Assembly (NCBI RefSeq): GCF_017833295.1
Contig: NZ_JAFIBW010000001.1
Location: 992,001-1,056,000 of the forward strand
DNA from: Methylobacterium sp. PvR107
Lineage (GTDB): Bacteria > Pseudomonadota > Alphaproteobacteria > Rhizobiales > Beijerinckiaceae
DNA: 64,000 bases
Direction: 5' to 3'
The translations under genes and the position numbers were made by a program. How positions within the stretch are numbered: the first letter of the stretch is position 1; each line of letters begins with the position of its first letter. The notes below the pieces were generated by a model. It was not told the origin of the DNA. It searched no databases and worked only from the letters and a program-made list of their open reading frames with translations. Below, piece by piece: positions 16,327 through 24,944 of the stretch.

Positions 16327-17574
16327 TCAGTGGACGAGGGCGCCCGTCTCCGTGAACCGGGCCAGCCGCTCGAGCAGCGGCGCCACCATCACCCGGTCGA
16401 GCTGCGGCAGCAGTCCGCTCCGCGCATGCGCGACGTTGGCCTCGGCCTGCTCCCGTGCCCGGCGGTGCCAGGCGGTGCGGTCGCGCTTGCAGTCGGCCCA
16501 GGCCCGCTCGATCGATCGGAACACCCGCGGCAGGCGCTCGGCCGGATCGGTGACCAGATCGTAGTCATGATCGACAAGGCTGCCGAAGGTGTGGAAGCCC
16601 AGTTCCGACAGCCGCGCGACGGCCCGGGGCGCGCCGACCATCACGAAGGGCAGCCCGGTCGCGGCGGCCTTGAGCGACTTCTCCGTGACGCGCTCGACCC
16701 CACCCTCGAAGAAGTCGGTCTCCGAGATGACGGTAAGGTCGCAATCCGAGTAGGCCCGGGTGTCCAGGGTCATCACCATGTCGGTGCCGCCGGCGGGAGG
16801 ATCGATCCGCCGGGCCTGCCGGGGGATCCAGGCGCCGACATCGGCGAGCAAAGGCCCGAAGGCGGCCTCGATCTCCGGCGGGGCGTGGAAGACGTTGATG
16901 CCGCCGGCTTTCGGGTTGTCCTCCCCGATGCCGTGAAACGAGATCAGTCCGTCCCGGTCCATGCCGTTGAGCTGGAACCAGCGGTACAGCAGGACCCGGT
17001 GCCAACGCAGGGCCGCGTTCTGGCAGAGGAAGCGCGCGGGCCCGAGATTCCGGGCGAAGGGCGCGTAGCCGGTGCGGTCGAGCGGATGCTGCGGGAACAG
17101 CCGCGGGCCCGTCTCCGCGTCGAGCCAGAGGGCGACCTGCAGTGGGAAGAACTCGAAGGTCCAGAAGCGCAGCCCCTCGCCGTAGAGCCCCTCGTAATCC
17201 AGGCGCAGCATCCTGTTCTGCGAGACGAGGATGACCCGGTCGCGGGGGATCCCGAGCCCGTCGAGGTTGCGATGCAGCGCCTCGAAGGTCGGGGCGTGGA
17301 GCCCCGGGCCCTCGTTCGAGAGGTCGAGGAGGAGCGCCGCGCGTCCAGCGCGCAGATTCTCGGCATCGCCCGGCTGCAGCAGCTCCAGCCGCCCGTTCGC
17401 CTCGGGGAAACCCAGGCGGACGAAATCGAGGACGGGCAGGCAGAGCACGTGGTTCGCCTCGCCCGGATCGGCCGTGACGGTGGCGCGCTTCCCCATCCAG
17501 CCGAGGGCCGCCGACAGGAAATGGCCGGCTTCGCCCCGCGGGACGAGGAGAATCTCGGAGGTGAGTTGGCTCAT
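16327..17574 (-). CDS. Hypothetical protein, glycosyltransferase-like C-terminus
   Basis: A 415-residue cytoplasmic protein of unknown function. The C-terminal segment runs LTVISETDFFEGGVERVTEKSL, then KAAATGLPFVMVGAPRAVARLSELGFHTFGSLVD across adjoining stretches. This resembles a region found at the end of some uncharacterised phage and cyanobacterial glycosyltransferase-like proteins (an FxTEK..K....G.PF..VG pattern), recalled from memory. The N-terminal half (EILLVPRGEAGHFLSAALG, VLCLPVLDFVRLG) is not recognised. The ATG at 17574 is chosen; 60 further in-frame upstream residues look random. No sugar-nucleotide gene is nearby. Confidence 0.6.
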   Translation of the reverse strand: MSQLTSEILLVPRGEAGHFLSAALGWMGKRATVTADPGEANHVLCLPVLDFVRLGFPEANGRLELLQPGDAENLRAGRAALLLDLSNEGPGLHAPTFEALHRNLDGLGIPRDRVILVSQNRMLRLDYEGLYGEGLRFWTFEFFPLQVALWLDAETGPRLFPQHPLDRTGYAPFARNLGPARFLCQNAALRWHRVLLYRWFQLNGMDRDGLISFHGIGEDNPKAGGINVFHAPPEIEAAFGPLLADVGAWIPRQARRIDPPAGGTDMVMTLDTRAYSDCDLTVISETDFFEGGVERVTEKSLKAAATGLPFVMVGAPRAVARLSELGFHTFGSLVDHDYDLVTDPAERLPRVFRSIERAWADCKRDRTAWHRRAREQAEANVAHARSGLLPQLDRVMVAPLLERLARFTETGALVH

Positions 17575-17747
17575 CGTGACGCCCGGGCGGCCGGTTCGGA
17601 GGCGGGCCACCGCGCCGGTGCCGCGCGGAGCCGGATAAAGACTCCAGGCCGATGCGTCGAGATCGGGCCCCCATTGGTTCAGAGGGACCGCGTGTGAGGT
17701 CCGGGCGGTGGGCAACCCGCAGGTCCCGGGTGGTCCGTCTGTCCGGG

Positions 17748-17783
17748 CCGTCATACCGGGATTTCACAAGCGGAGCCCGGAAT
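17748..17783. repeat. Degenerate copy of the dispersed repeat
   Basis: ccgtcataccggg followed by gcggagcccgg resembles the first 36 bases of the element at 6013, with a different centre. It lies upstream of the glycosyltransferase-like gene. The right half is not recognisable. Confidence 0.4.
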
Positions 17784-17802
17784 TAATCTCCCCGATATGC
17801 AA

Positions 17803-17842
17803 GGCGGTCGGGAGGGGCCGCCGAGGCCCCACCCGACCGCTT
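17803..17842 (-). terminator. Strong hairpin after the secreted repeat protein gene
   Basis: The 16-base arms gcggtcgggaggggcc and ggccccacccgaccgc pair except for one A-A mismatch, around a five-base loop. It lies 14 bases beyond the stop of the minus-strand gene at 17856. The T-run is weak. Confidence 0.7.
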
Positions 17843-17855
17843 ATTCCGGTCTGAC

Positions 17856-19076
17856 TCAGTTGCGGCCGGTACCCGTCTGGCCACCCGAGCGGCCGGCGCC
17901 CTGGGCGCCGCCCATGTTTCCGCCGCTCATGTTTCCGCCGCTCATGCCGCCACGCTCGGCGCCGCCCGTCCGGCCGCCCTCGTTGCCGCCAGCCTTCATG
18001 CCACCCTGCTGACCGCCGCGATCCGAAGCGTTGCGGATGCCGTCCTGCTGGCCGCCGCGCATGTCGCTGTTGCGCATGCCGTCGGTCTTGCGATCCTGGC
18101 CGGCCGTGCGGTCCATCCCGCGATCCTGGCCGCGGTCCATACGACCCTCGTTGCGACCATCCTGCCGGCCCTCGTTGCGCGACGCGTTGCGGATGCCGTC
18201 CCGCCCGCCGTGCTTGTCGAAGCGCGCGCCGGCGCGCTGCTCGGAGCGGAAGCTGGCGCTGACGGTGCCGCCGCCGCCGCTCAGGCGCCGGTACTCGTCG
18301 GAGCCGTAGCGCACGCGCTGACCGCGGATCGTGACGAATCGGTCCTCCTGCACCGTGACGAGCCTCCGATACTCGGGCGAGCCGTACCGGACTCGGTGAC
18401 CGCGGACGACCACATAGCGCTCACGCGGGCCAGTCTCGCGGACGCTGACGAGGCGCTTGTACTCGGGCGAGCCGTAGAGCACGCGCTGGCCGCGGATGAC
18501 GACGTAGCGCTCGCGCGGGCCGCGGTTCTCGGTGACGATCAGGCGGCGATATTCCGGCGAGCCGTAGACGACTCGGCGGCCGCCGATGAACACGAAGCGG
18601 CCCTCGCGGCGGAAGCCGCCCTCGACCCGCTCCGAACGCACATCGGTCCGGCCGCGGACATCGGCGCGGTCGCCGCGATGATCGCCGCGCTCGTTGCGCT
18701 CCGCGCGCGCGCCGTTGCGGTCACCGCGCGCCGCATGATCACCGTTGCGGTCACCCCGCTCGTTGCGCTCGGCGCGGTCGCCGTCGCGGTCCCCGCGCTC
18801 TGCACCGGCACGACCGCGGTCCTGGGCCATCCGGCCCTCGCCGCCCGCGTCCCGGTTCTGCGCGGAGCGGCCTGCCTCGGCGCCACCCCGGTCGGATCCG
18901 GCTTGGCTTCCGGTCTGCGGGCCGCCGCGGTCACCGCCGCCAGCCTTCATGCCGGACTCCGCTCCGCCCTGGCCGCCGCGGCCGTTCATCCCGGCGCCGC
19001 CCTGGCCGCCGCCCTGTTGCGCATAGGCCGAGGTGCTGATCAGCAGCGCGGCCAGACCGATGGACAATTTCCGCAT
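17856..19076 (-). CDS. Secreted Gly/Arg-rich low-complexity protein with four tandem repeats
   Basis: A 406-residue exported protein. A Sec signal peptide ends at AYA (residues 1-19). Residues 20-155 are Gly/Arg/Asp/Asn-rich (many RGDR, ERGDR and RNGD blocks). Residues 160-265 form four tandem units of 20-30 residues built on R-[FY]-V-x-I/V-x-G-x-R-V-x-YGSPEYRRL. Residues 285-406 are again low complexity (NEGRQDGRNEGR, GGMSGGNMSGGN). The start at 19076 is supported by ggagg 8 bases upstream; longer frames are not needed. It is monocistronic with its own terminator. Homologous short repeats occur in uncharacterised exported Rhizobiales proteins as far as I recall. A surface or matrix role is only a guess. 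Confidence 0.8.
   Translation of the reverse strand: MRKLSIGLAALLISTSAYAQQGGGQGGAGMNGRGGQGGAESGMKAGGGDRGGPQTGSQAGSDRGGAEAGRSAQNRDAGGEGRMAQDRGRAGAERGDRDGDRAERNERGDRNGDHAARGDRNGARAERNERGDHRGDRADVRGRTDVRSERVEGGFRREGRFVFIGGRRVVYGSPEYRRLIVTENRGPRERYVVIRGQRVLYGSPEYKRLVSVRETGPRERYVVVRGHRVRYGSPEYRRLVTVQEDRFVTIRGQRVRYGSDEYRRLSGGGGTVSASFRSEQRAGARFDKHGGRDGIRNASRNEGRQDGRNEGRMDRGQDRGMDRTAGQDRKTDGMRNSDMRGGQQDGIRNASDRGGQQGGMKAGGNEGGRTGGAERGGMSGGNMSGGNMGGAQGAGRSGGQTGTGRN
18282..18599 (-). repeat. Four tandem coding repeats inside the secreted protein
   Basis: The encoded units begin at residues 160, 190, 220 and 246. Units 1-3 share YGSPEY and unit 4 has YGSDEY. Units 1 and 2 end in GPRE linkers, while unit 3 is shorter and unit 4 runs into SGGGG. 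The divergence between units suggests an old duplication. Confidence 0.75.
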
Positions 19077-19194
19077 GGGAATTCCTCCGATGTTGAATCT
19101 GCCACGCAACGTCGAAGGTCCGGAAACGGTTCTGGTCTGGCTCCTTAAAAATTCGCGCAACGAATACGGGTATTAGCGCGTTACGCGGACAAAG

Positions 19195-19238
19195 CTTGGC
19201 CGTGGGCGCGGGGCGATTGCTTCGCGCCCACGGCCAAG
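19195..19238 (-). terminator. Perfect 16-bp stem terminator of hslO
   Basis: cttggccgtgggcgcg (19195-19210) and its exact reverse complement (19223-19238) flank a 12-base loop, 8 bases past the hslO stop. A ctttg tail follows on the minus strand. Confidence 0.75.
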
Positions 19239-19246
19239 TTCGCTCT

Positions 19247-20272
19247 CTACTGCTTAGGCTGCTCCGCGATCTCGGCCTCGACCTCCAGAGGGTCGAGGTC
19301 GTACCGCCGAGAGCAGAATTCGCAGGTGATGACGATCCGCCCGTCATCCGCCACCATGTCGTGCCGCTCCTGCGGCGAGAACGAACGGATCATGCCCATC
19401 ACCCGCTCGCGGGAGCAGCGGCAGGTCTCGTGCACCGACTGACGCTCGAAGACCCGCACCCCCCGCTCATGGAACAGCCTGTAGAGCAGGCGCTCGCTCG
19501 AGACGTTGGGATCGACCAGTTCGTGATCCTCGATCGTGGCGACCAGGGAGCGGGCCTCGACCCAGGCATCGTCCTCGGGCGCGGTGCCCGAGAGATGCGC
19601 ATGCCCCTCCGGGATGTCGCCCGGCGGCAGGTCGGCGAGCCGGGCGCGGTCGATCGATTGCGGCAGGAACTGCACGAGCAGGCCGCCGGCCCGCCAGCGG
19701 CCTGCCACCTCCTCCACGGCCTCCGCGACGGCGAGGCGCACCTGCGTGGGGATCTGCTCGGACTGGCGGAAATACTGGTGGGCGGCCTCCTCCAAGCTCT
19801 GGCCTTCCAGAGCGACCACACCCTGGTAACGGCTGGCCGCCGTGCCCTGGTCGATCGTCATGGCAAGATGACCCGTGCCGATCAGCTCGGAGTCCTTGAG
19901 CGGGCCGGAGCCCAGGGCCGCGACGCGCTCCGGATCGAACCGGGCGGTGGCGCGCAGGCGGTCGGGCGCCTCGAAATCGACCACGATCATCGCCACCGGG
20001 CCGTCGGTCTTGGTCTGAAGCTGGAACCGGCCCTCGAATTTCAGCGAGGAGCCGAGCAGCACCGTCAGCGCCGCCGCCTCGCCGAGCAGCCGGGCGACCG
20101 GATCTGGATAGCCGTGGCGGCGCAGGATCGTGTCCACGGAGTCGCCGAGCCGGACCACGCGCCCGCGCACGTCCAGGGCCTCCACGGCGAAGGGCAGGAC
20201 GGCGTCGTCCTCCCCCGCGTGGCCGTTTCCGGCCGTCTGGAGCTGTGGCTGAGTTTGCGTTCCTGAGGTCAT
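19247..20272 (-). CDS. hslO: Redox-regulated chaperone Hsp33
   Basis: Hsp33 is a cytoplasmic holdase activated by oxidation of a zinc-bound cysteine centre. The 341-residue protein has the N-terminal substrate-binding domain (VRLGDSVDTILRRHGYPDPV, LGEAAALTVLLGSSLKFEGR in adjacent pieces, DFEAPDRLRATARFD) and the C-terminal redox switch with CRC (Cys284, Cys286) and CEFC (Cys317, Cys320). All four zinc cysteines are present. It is downstream of argF on the same strand, as in many Rhizobiales (memory), but 304 bases apart with a hairpin and an inverted repeat between, so an independent promoter is possible. Confidence 0.95.
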   Translation of the reverse strand: MTSGTQTQPQLQTAGNGHAGEDDAVLPFAVEALDVRGRVVRLGDSVDTILRRHGYPDPVARLLGEAAALTVLLGSSLKFEGRFQLQTKTDGPVAMIVVDFEAPDRLRATARFDPERVAALGSGPLKDSELIGTGHLAMTIDQGTAASRYQGVVALEGQSLEEAAHQYFRQSEQIPTQVRLAVAEAVEEVAGRWRAGGLLVQFLPQSIDRARLADLPPGDIPEGHAHLSGTAPEDDAWVEARSLVATIEDHELVDPNVSSERLLYRLFHERGVRVFERQSVHETCRCSRERVMGMIRSFSPQERHDMVADDGRIVITCEFCSRRYDLDPLEVEAEIAEQPKQ

Positions 20273-20359
20273 ACCCGCTCCGATCGATGCGTCCGGCGCC
20301 CGCGGCGCCCTGCTCCCGGATCAGGCGGCCGTCCCGACAGGGCGCGGCTTCGTTCTCCG

Positions 20360-20427
20360 CACGGGCGGGCGGGGTGAGGCGATGTCCTTGGCGGAGCGAC
20401 CGAATCCCTCACCCCGCCCGGCCCGTG
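20360..20427. repeat. 20-bp inverted repeat upstream of hslO
   Basis: cacgggcgggcggggtgagg (20360-20379) pairs with 20407-20427 with one unpaired base. The loop is 27 bases. It is similar in style to the gtgaggggg-type inverted repeat near 56609. It lies in the argF-hslO gap. Confidence 0.5.
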
Positions 20428-20536
20428 CGGGAAAGACGGCGCTGCGCGCCACATCCGTCGCCGGGATGACCGCCTGGCGGCAGCCGTGATGGGGAGGCGG
20501 ACGGCGTGTGCCACCCGCTGCCGCCTATATGGGGCG

Positions 20537-20560
20537 CCGGCCTCACGAGCGCGAGGCCGG
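20537..20560 (-). terminator. Possible argF terminator hairpin
   Basis: ccggcctc and gaggccgg form an 8-bp stem with an 8-base loop, 17 bases beyond the argF stop on the minus strand. There is no clear T-run, so it may be an attenuator or a weak terminator. Confidence 0.4.
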
Positions 20561-20576
20561 ACGAGACCCGCTCGGA

Positions 20577-21557
20577 TCAGAGGCCACCCGCGCCCAGGCA
20601 CCACGCCAGAATGCCCTTCTGGGCGTGCAGACGGTTCTCGGCCTCATCGAACACGACGGAACGCGGGCCGTCCATGACCTCGGCCGTCACCTCCTCGCCG
20701 CGATGGGCCGGCAGGCAGTGCATGAAGATCGCGTCCCGGTTGGCCGCGGCCATCAGCTTGGCGTTGACCTGATAGGGGCTGAGCAGGTTGTGGCGGTGGG
20801 CCTCGTCGTCGTCGCCCATGGACACCCAGCAATCGGTCACCACCGCATCCGCGCCGTCCACGGCCGCGAAGGCGTTCGTGGTGACGTTGAGGTCGGCGCC
20901 CTCCTGCTTGGCCCAGGCGAGCAGCGCGGGCGGCGGTGCGAGCTCGGGCGGGCTCGCCACGTTGAGCGTGAAGTCGAGGCGCGCTGCCGCGTGGACCCAG
21001 CTGGCCAGCACGTTGTTGGAATCGCCCGACCACGCCACGGTGCGGCCCTTGATCGGTCCGCGATGCTCCTCGAAAGTCAGCACGTCCGCCATGATCTGGC
21101 AGGGATGCGAGACCTTGGTCAGCGCATTGATCACCGGCACAGTGGCGTACTCGGCAAGTTCCAGCATCTGGCCGTGGTCGAGGATGCGGATCATGATCGC
21201 GTCGACGAAGCGGGACAGCACTTGCGCGGTATCGCCGATCGTCTCGCCGCGGCCGAGCTGCATCTCCGAGCCGGTGAGCATCAGGGTCTCACCGCCGAGT
21301 TCGCGCATCGCCACGTCGAACGAGACGCGGGTCCGGGTCGAGGGCCGGTCGAACACCATCGCCAGGGTCTTGCCCGTGAGCGGCCGCTCGGTCGCCTGCT
21401 CGCCCTTGCGGCGGCGCGCTTTGATGGCGGCGCTGGCATCGAGGACCCGGCGTAGCTCCGCCCCGGAGAAATCCTTGAGGTCGAGGAAATGGCGAGGGCC
21501 GGCACCGTTCAGGTGCGGGGCTGGGGCCTGTGCCCGGCCGTCAATCTGGGCTTTCAT
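20577..21557 (-). CDS. argF: Ornithine carbamoyltransferase
   Basis: It transfers the carbamoyl group from carbamoyl phosphate to ornithine, making citrulline for arginine synthesis. The 326-residue protein has the carbamoyl-phosphate loop [12 protein letters not shown] (Ser73-Thr76), HPCQ (His151-Gln154), WVSMGDDDE for ornithine binding, and [10 protein letters not shown] with the catalytic Cys. Length is slightly above the usual 305-315 because of an N-terminal extension ([20 protein letters not shown]). It follows argD on the same strand with a 168-base gap, so the two probably form an arginine operon. Confidence 0.97.
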   Translation of the reverse strand: MKAQIDGRAQAPAPHLNGAGPRHFLDLKDFSGAELRRVLDASAAIKARRRKGEQATERPLTGKTLAMVFDRPSTRTRVSFDVAMRELGGETLMLTGSEMQLGRGETIGDTAQVLSRFVDAIMIRILDHGQMLELAEYATVPVINALTKVSHPCQIMADVLTFEEHRGPIKGRTVAWSGDSNNVLASWVHAAARLDFTLNVASPPELAPPPALLAWAKQEGADLNVTTNAFAAVDGADAVVTDCWVSMGDDDEAHRHNLLSPYQVNAKLMAAANRDAIFMHCLPAHRGEEVTAEVMDGPRSVVFDEAENRLHAQKGILAWCLGAGGL

Positions 21558-21725
21558 CGCGTCACGTTACCTAGAGTCTGCTCAACGATCACCTGATCAT
21601 GAACCGCACTCTACCTCCTGGCAGGGGCGTCTCCGTCCGGCGCGGCGGGATTGCGCGCGCCCGGGAACGCTTCGAGCCGCCCCCCGCGATGCGGAGGACG
21701 GTGTTCTGAAACCCGAACTCTGACC

Positions 21726-22925
21726 TTACTCGGCGGCTCCGCGCACGGCCTCGAAGCCGGATGCCGCCGCGTCGAGCCGCCGGACGGCCTCATCGATTTC
21801 GGCGTCGCCGATGGTGAGCGGTGGCAGGAGGCGGACGATGTTGTCGCCCGCCGGAATCACCAGGAGATGCGCGTCCCGGGCCGCGGCTGCGAAGTCGGTA
21901 TTCGGCACGCCGAGCTTGAGGCCGAGCATCAGCCCCTCGCCGCGGATCTCCTCGAAGACGTGCGGGTGCCGGTCGCGCAGGGCCGCAAGCTTCTGCTTGA
22001 GAATCAGGCCCGACCGGGCGACGCGCTCCAGGAAGACCTCTTCCAGGACGACGTCGAGCACGGCGTTGCCCACCGCCATGGCGAGCGGGTTTCCGCCGAA
22101 GGTGGTGCCGTGCGTGCCGGCGGTCATGCCACGGGCGGCCTCGCGGGTCGCGAGACAGGCGCCGAGCGGGAAGCCGCCGCCGATTCCCTTCGCCACGCTC
22201 ATGATGTCCGGGGTGATGCCGGACCATTCATGGGCGAACAGGCGTCCGGTGCGGCCGACGCCGGTCTGGACCTCGTCCATGATCAGCAGCAGGCCCTGAG
22301 CGTCGCAGATCTCGCGGAGCCGGCGTAGATCCGCATGGGGGATCTCCCGCACGCCGCCCTCGCCCTGGATCGGCTCGATCATCAGCGCGGCCGTTTCGGG
22401 GCCGATCACCGCCTCGAGCGCCGCCCAGTCGCCGGCCGGAACCTGATCGAAGCCCTCGACCTTGGGCCCGAAGCCCTCGATGTATTTCTGCTGGCCGCCG
22501 GCCGCGAGGGTCGCGAGCGTGCGACCGTGGAAGGCGCCCGCGAAGGTGACGATCCGGTAGCGCTCGGGCTGGCCGCCGGTGGCGTGATACTTCCGGGCGA
22601 TCTTGATCGCCGCCTCGTTGGCCTCAGCCCCCGAGTTGCAGAAGAACACCACATCCGCGAAGGTCGCGTCGACCAGGCGCTGCCCGAGGCGCTCGCCGCC
22701 GGGAATCTGGAAAAGGTTCGAGGTGTGCCAGATCTTGGCCGCCTGCTCGGTCAAGGCATTGACCAAATGCGGGTGGGCATGGCCGAGTCCGTTGACTGCG
22801 ATCCCGGCGCCGAAGTCGAGATATCGCTCGCCGCCCTCCGTCACGAGCCACGCGCCCTCGCCGCGCTCGAAGGCGAGCGGCGCGCGGACGTAGGTCGGCA
22901 GAAGGGCTGACGTCACGGGTCCCAT
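21726..22925 (-). CDS. argD: Acetylornithine aminotransferase
   Basis: This PLP enzyme makes N-acetylornithine in arginine synthesis, and many homologues also act on succinyldiaminopimelate. The 399-residue protein has [59 protein letters not shown] (Asp for the cofactor pyridine), and [15 protein letters not shown] with the Schiff-base Lys, plus [12 protein letters not shown]. These are diagnostic of class III aminotransferases of the ArgD type. It is first in the argD-argF-hslO array and divergent from the RidA-like gene across a 264-base gap. Confidence 0.95.
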   Translation of the reverse strand: MGPVTSALLPTYVRAPLAFERGEGAWLVTEGGERYLDFGAGIAVNGLGHAHPHLVNALTEQAAKIWHTSNLFQIPGGERLGQRLVDATFADVVFFCNSGAEANEAAIKIARKYHATGGQPERYRIVTFAGAFHGRTLATLAAGGQQKYIEGFGPKVEGFDQVPAGDWAALEAVIGPETAALMIEPIQGEGGVREIPHADLRRLREICDAQGLLLIMDEVQTGVGRTGRLFAHEWSGITPDIMSVAKGIGGGFPLGACLATREAARGMTAGTHGTTFGGNPLAMAVGNAVLDVVLEEVFLERVARSGLILKQKLAALRDRHPHVFEEIRGEGLMLGLKLGVPNTDFAAAARDAHLLVIPAGDNIVRLLPPLTIGDAEIDEAVRRLDAAASGFEAVRGAAE

Positions 22926-23189
22926 CTCCGTTTCTCGCTAAAATCGTGGAGCAAGCATTAGCCGGCTCCAAATGAAAGTGCCGCCTCAGGGATGGGCGGC
23001 ACGCGCGCGATTACTATGAAAGAGGCTGGCCCTGTCAACGTTTCAATGTTCGCCGGGTACGCGCGGCAGCTCTGCGCGAGGCCGTCGAAGCGCCGATCGC
23101 CCGATCGTTCGGCCGGTCTTTTTCCTTGCGCGGCGGGGGGCGGCCATGCTCCAGCCTCGGGCGGATTTCGGTCAGCGAGGGAGATCGCG

Positions 23190-23663
23190 ATGAGCACGGT
23201 CAAGGAACGCCTGGAGGCTCTGGGCCTTGCCCTGCCGAAGGCGGCGGCGCCGGTGGCGAACTACGTGCCTTTCGTGCGCACGGGCACACTTGTGGTGATC
23301 TCCGGCCAGATCTGCTTCGGCACGGACGGCAAGCTCGCTTCCGAACACACGGGCAAGGTCGGCGGCAACGTTTCGGCCGAGGCCGGCAAGGCGGCCGCCC
23401 GGCTCTGTGCCCTCAACGTGCTCGCCCAACTCGAGGCCGCGGTGGGCGACCTCGACCGCGCGGTGGTCCAGTGCGTGCGGCTCGGCGGCTTCATCAATGC
23501 CACCCCGGGCTTCTCGGCGGTGGCCGGTGTCATGAACGGCGCCTCCGACCTGATGGTCGAGCTGCTCGGCGATCGCGGGCGCCACGCCCGCTCGACCGTC
23601 GGCGTGGCGGAGCTGCCCCTCGACGCCGCCGTCGAGGTCGAGGCGATGTTCGAGGTGCGGTAG
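23190..23663 (+). CDS. RidA-family protein (YjgF/UK114 type)
   Basis: A 157-residue protein of the RidA superfamily, whose founding members hydrolyse reactive enamine/imine intermediates made by PLP enzymes. It has VPFVRTGTLVVISGQICF, VSAEAGKAAARLCALNVLA, VVQCVRLGGFINATPGF, VMNGASDLMVELLGDRGRHA and RSTVGVAELPLDAAVEVEAM. The Arg that binds the carboxylate in RidA is probably the one in HARSTVGV. It belongs to the longer 150-residue subgroup often found in alphaproteobacteria. ATG 23190 is preceded by gagggag. The divergent neighbour argD is itself a PLP enzyme, though a functional link is only suggestive. The glycerophosphodiesterase gene starts 3 bases after the stop. Confidence 0.85.
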   Translation: MSTVKERLEALGLALPKAAAPVANYVPFVRTGTLVVISGQICFGTDGKLASEHTGKVGGNVSAEAGKAAARLCALNVLAQLEAAVGDLDRAVVQCVRLGGFINATPGFSAVAGVMNGASDLMVELLGDRGRHARSTVGVAELPLDAAVEVEAMFEVR

Positions 23664-23665
23664 AA

Positions 23666-24415
23666 GTGGCCGCGCCCGACTGGCTCGTCGCACGACCGAT
23701 CGCCCATCGCGGGCTGCATGACCGGGCGGCGGGCCGGCCGGAGAACACCCTGGCGGCCGCCCGGGCGGCGGTAGCCGGCGGCTTCGCCATCGAGTGCGAC
23801 GTGCAGCTGAGTGCCGACGGCGAGGCGATGGTGTTCCACGACGCCGCCCTAGGGCGGCTGACAGAGGCGAGCGAATCGGTCGCGTCGAAATCCGCGGCCG
23901 AGCTCGGGCGCCTCGGGATTGCCGGCACCGCCGAGACGATGCCGACGCTGCCGGCCTTCCTGGCGGCGGTGAACGGCGCCGTTCCCGTGGTGATCGAGGT
24001 CAAGTCCCGCTACGACGGTGACCTGCGGCTCGCCACCCGCGCCGCCGAAGTCGTTGCGGCCTGCAAGGGTCCGGTGGCGCTGAAATCCTTCGATCCGCAG
24101 GTGGTTGCGGTCCTGCGAGACCTCTGCCCGCCGGCGATCCCGCGCGGGATCGTGGCGGAGACCACGCAGGACGATCCGATCTACGCGGCGCTCCCGCCGA
24201 GCGCCCGCCTGGCTTTGTCCAACCTCCTGCACTTCGCCGAGACCCGGCCGGATTTCCTGTCCTGGCGCGTCGACGACCTGCCCTGCGCACCGACCTATCT
24301 GTGCCGGTTGCTCGGCCGGATCCCGGTGATGACCTGGACGGTCCGGACCGAGGACCAGCGTGCCCGTGCGGGCCAGCATGCCGACCAGATGGTGTTCGAA
24401 GGGTTCGTGCCGTGA
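23666..24415 (+). CDS. Glycerophosphodiester phosphodiesterase
   Basis: It hydrolyses glycerophosphodiesters to glycerol 3-phosphate and an alcohol. The 249-residue protein has the GDPD catalytic pattern: PIAHRGLHDRAAGRPENTLAA (His-Arg and the metal-binding Glu), IECDVQLSADGEAMVFHD (Glu, Asp and second catalytic His), and PVVIEVKS. The C-terminal VMTWTVRTEDQ resembles the barrel's last strand. There is no signal peptide, so it is cytoplasmic. The start is a GTG at 23666, two bases after the ridA-like stop, and its own stop overlaps the next GTG, indicating tight coupling. Confidence 0.9.
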   Translation: MAAPDWLVARPIAHRGLHDRAAGRPENTLAAARAAVAGGFAIECDVQLSADGEAMVFHDAALGRLTEASESVASKSAAELGRLGIAGTAETMPTLPAFLAAVNGAVPVVIEVKSRYDGDLRLATRAAEVVAACKGPVALKSFDPQVVAVLRDLCPPAIPRGIVAETTQDDPIYAALPPSARLALSNLLHFAETRPDFLSWRVDDLPCAPTYLCRLLGRIPVMTWTVRTEDQRARAGQHADQMVFEGFVP

Positions 24416-24813
24416 AGCGAACGCTGTCCGGCGGCCTAACCGCGCTCCTGATCGCCGCCGGACCGGCCCGGGCGGCCGACCCTTGCGCCGGCGCGAACCA
24501 GATGGATCTGAACGCCTGCGCCGGGGCCGCTTACGACCGCGCGGATGCGGCGATGAACCAGGCCTATACCCGGCTGATGAAGCAGATCGGCCCCAAGGCG
24601 AAGGATGGGTTGCGCGCGGTCCAGAAGGCGTGGCTGCCATTCCGGGACGCGAGCTGCGCCCTGGAGGCGATGGGCGTCGCGGGCGGCTCCATGCAGCCTC
24701 AGGTCCAGGCGGAGTGCCTGGCTCGGGTCACAACCGCGCGAACCGCGATGCTGAACGGGTATCTGGCCTGCAAAGAGGGCGACGTCACCTGCGTCGGCCG
24801 GTTCGGCGAGTGA
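24412..24813 (+). CDS. Exported DUF1311 / LprI-like protein
   Basis: A 133-residue protein starting at GTG 24412, overlapping the end of the phosphodiesterase gene by four bases. A signal peptide (LSGGLTALLIAAGPARA) is followed by DPCAGANQMDLNACAGAAYDRADAAMNQAY, the N-terminal pattern of DUF1311 (also called the LprI N-terminal domain, linked in some proteins to lysozyme inhibition). Later features include QKAWLPFRDASCALEA and paired cysteines (CKEGDVTC) that could form disulfides in the periplasm. Function is unproven. Confidence 0.75.
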   Translation: MKRTLSGGLTALLIAAGPARAADPCAGANQMDLNACAGAAYDRADAAMNQAYTRLMKQIGPKAKDGLRAVQKAWLPFRDASCALEAMGVAGGSMQPQVQAECLARVTTARTAMLNGYLACKEGDVTCVGRFGE

Positions 24814-24944
24814 GGCGCCCGGGCTCCGTCGCCGGCCAGAGCATGTCAAAGCAGTTTCGTTAGGCGCCCGGTTGAAAGGCTGCCATGGCCGCCGCGCGCA
24901 TCCGTCCGCTTGCTCCGCTCCGGACACCGGCTAGACTCGCGCCC

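Noticed and set aside
18210..19148. 312-residue plus-strand frame opposite the secreted repeat protein
   Set aside because: The Ala/Leu/Val-rich product is the complement of Gly/Arg codons. The minus strand has the signal peptide, ribosome binding site and protein repeats.
20360..20427. Inverted repeat upstream of hslO considered as a riboswitch
   Set aside because: It is a simple imperfect hairpin of the same style as other GC-rich repeats in the window, with no conserved riboswitch core that I recognise.
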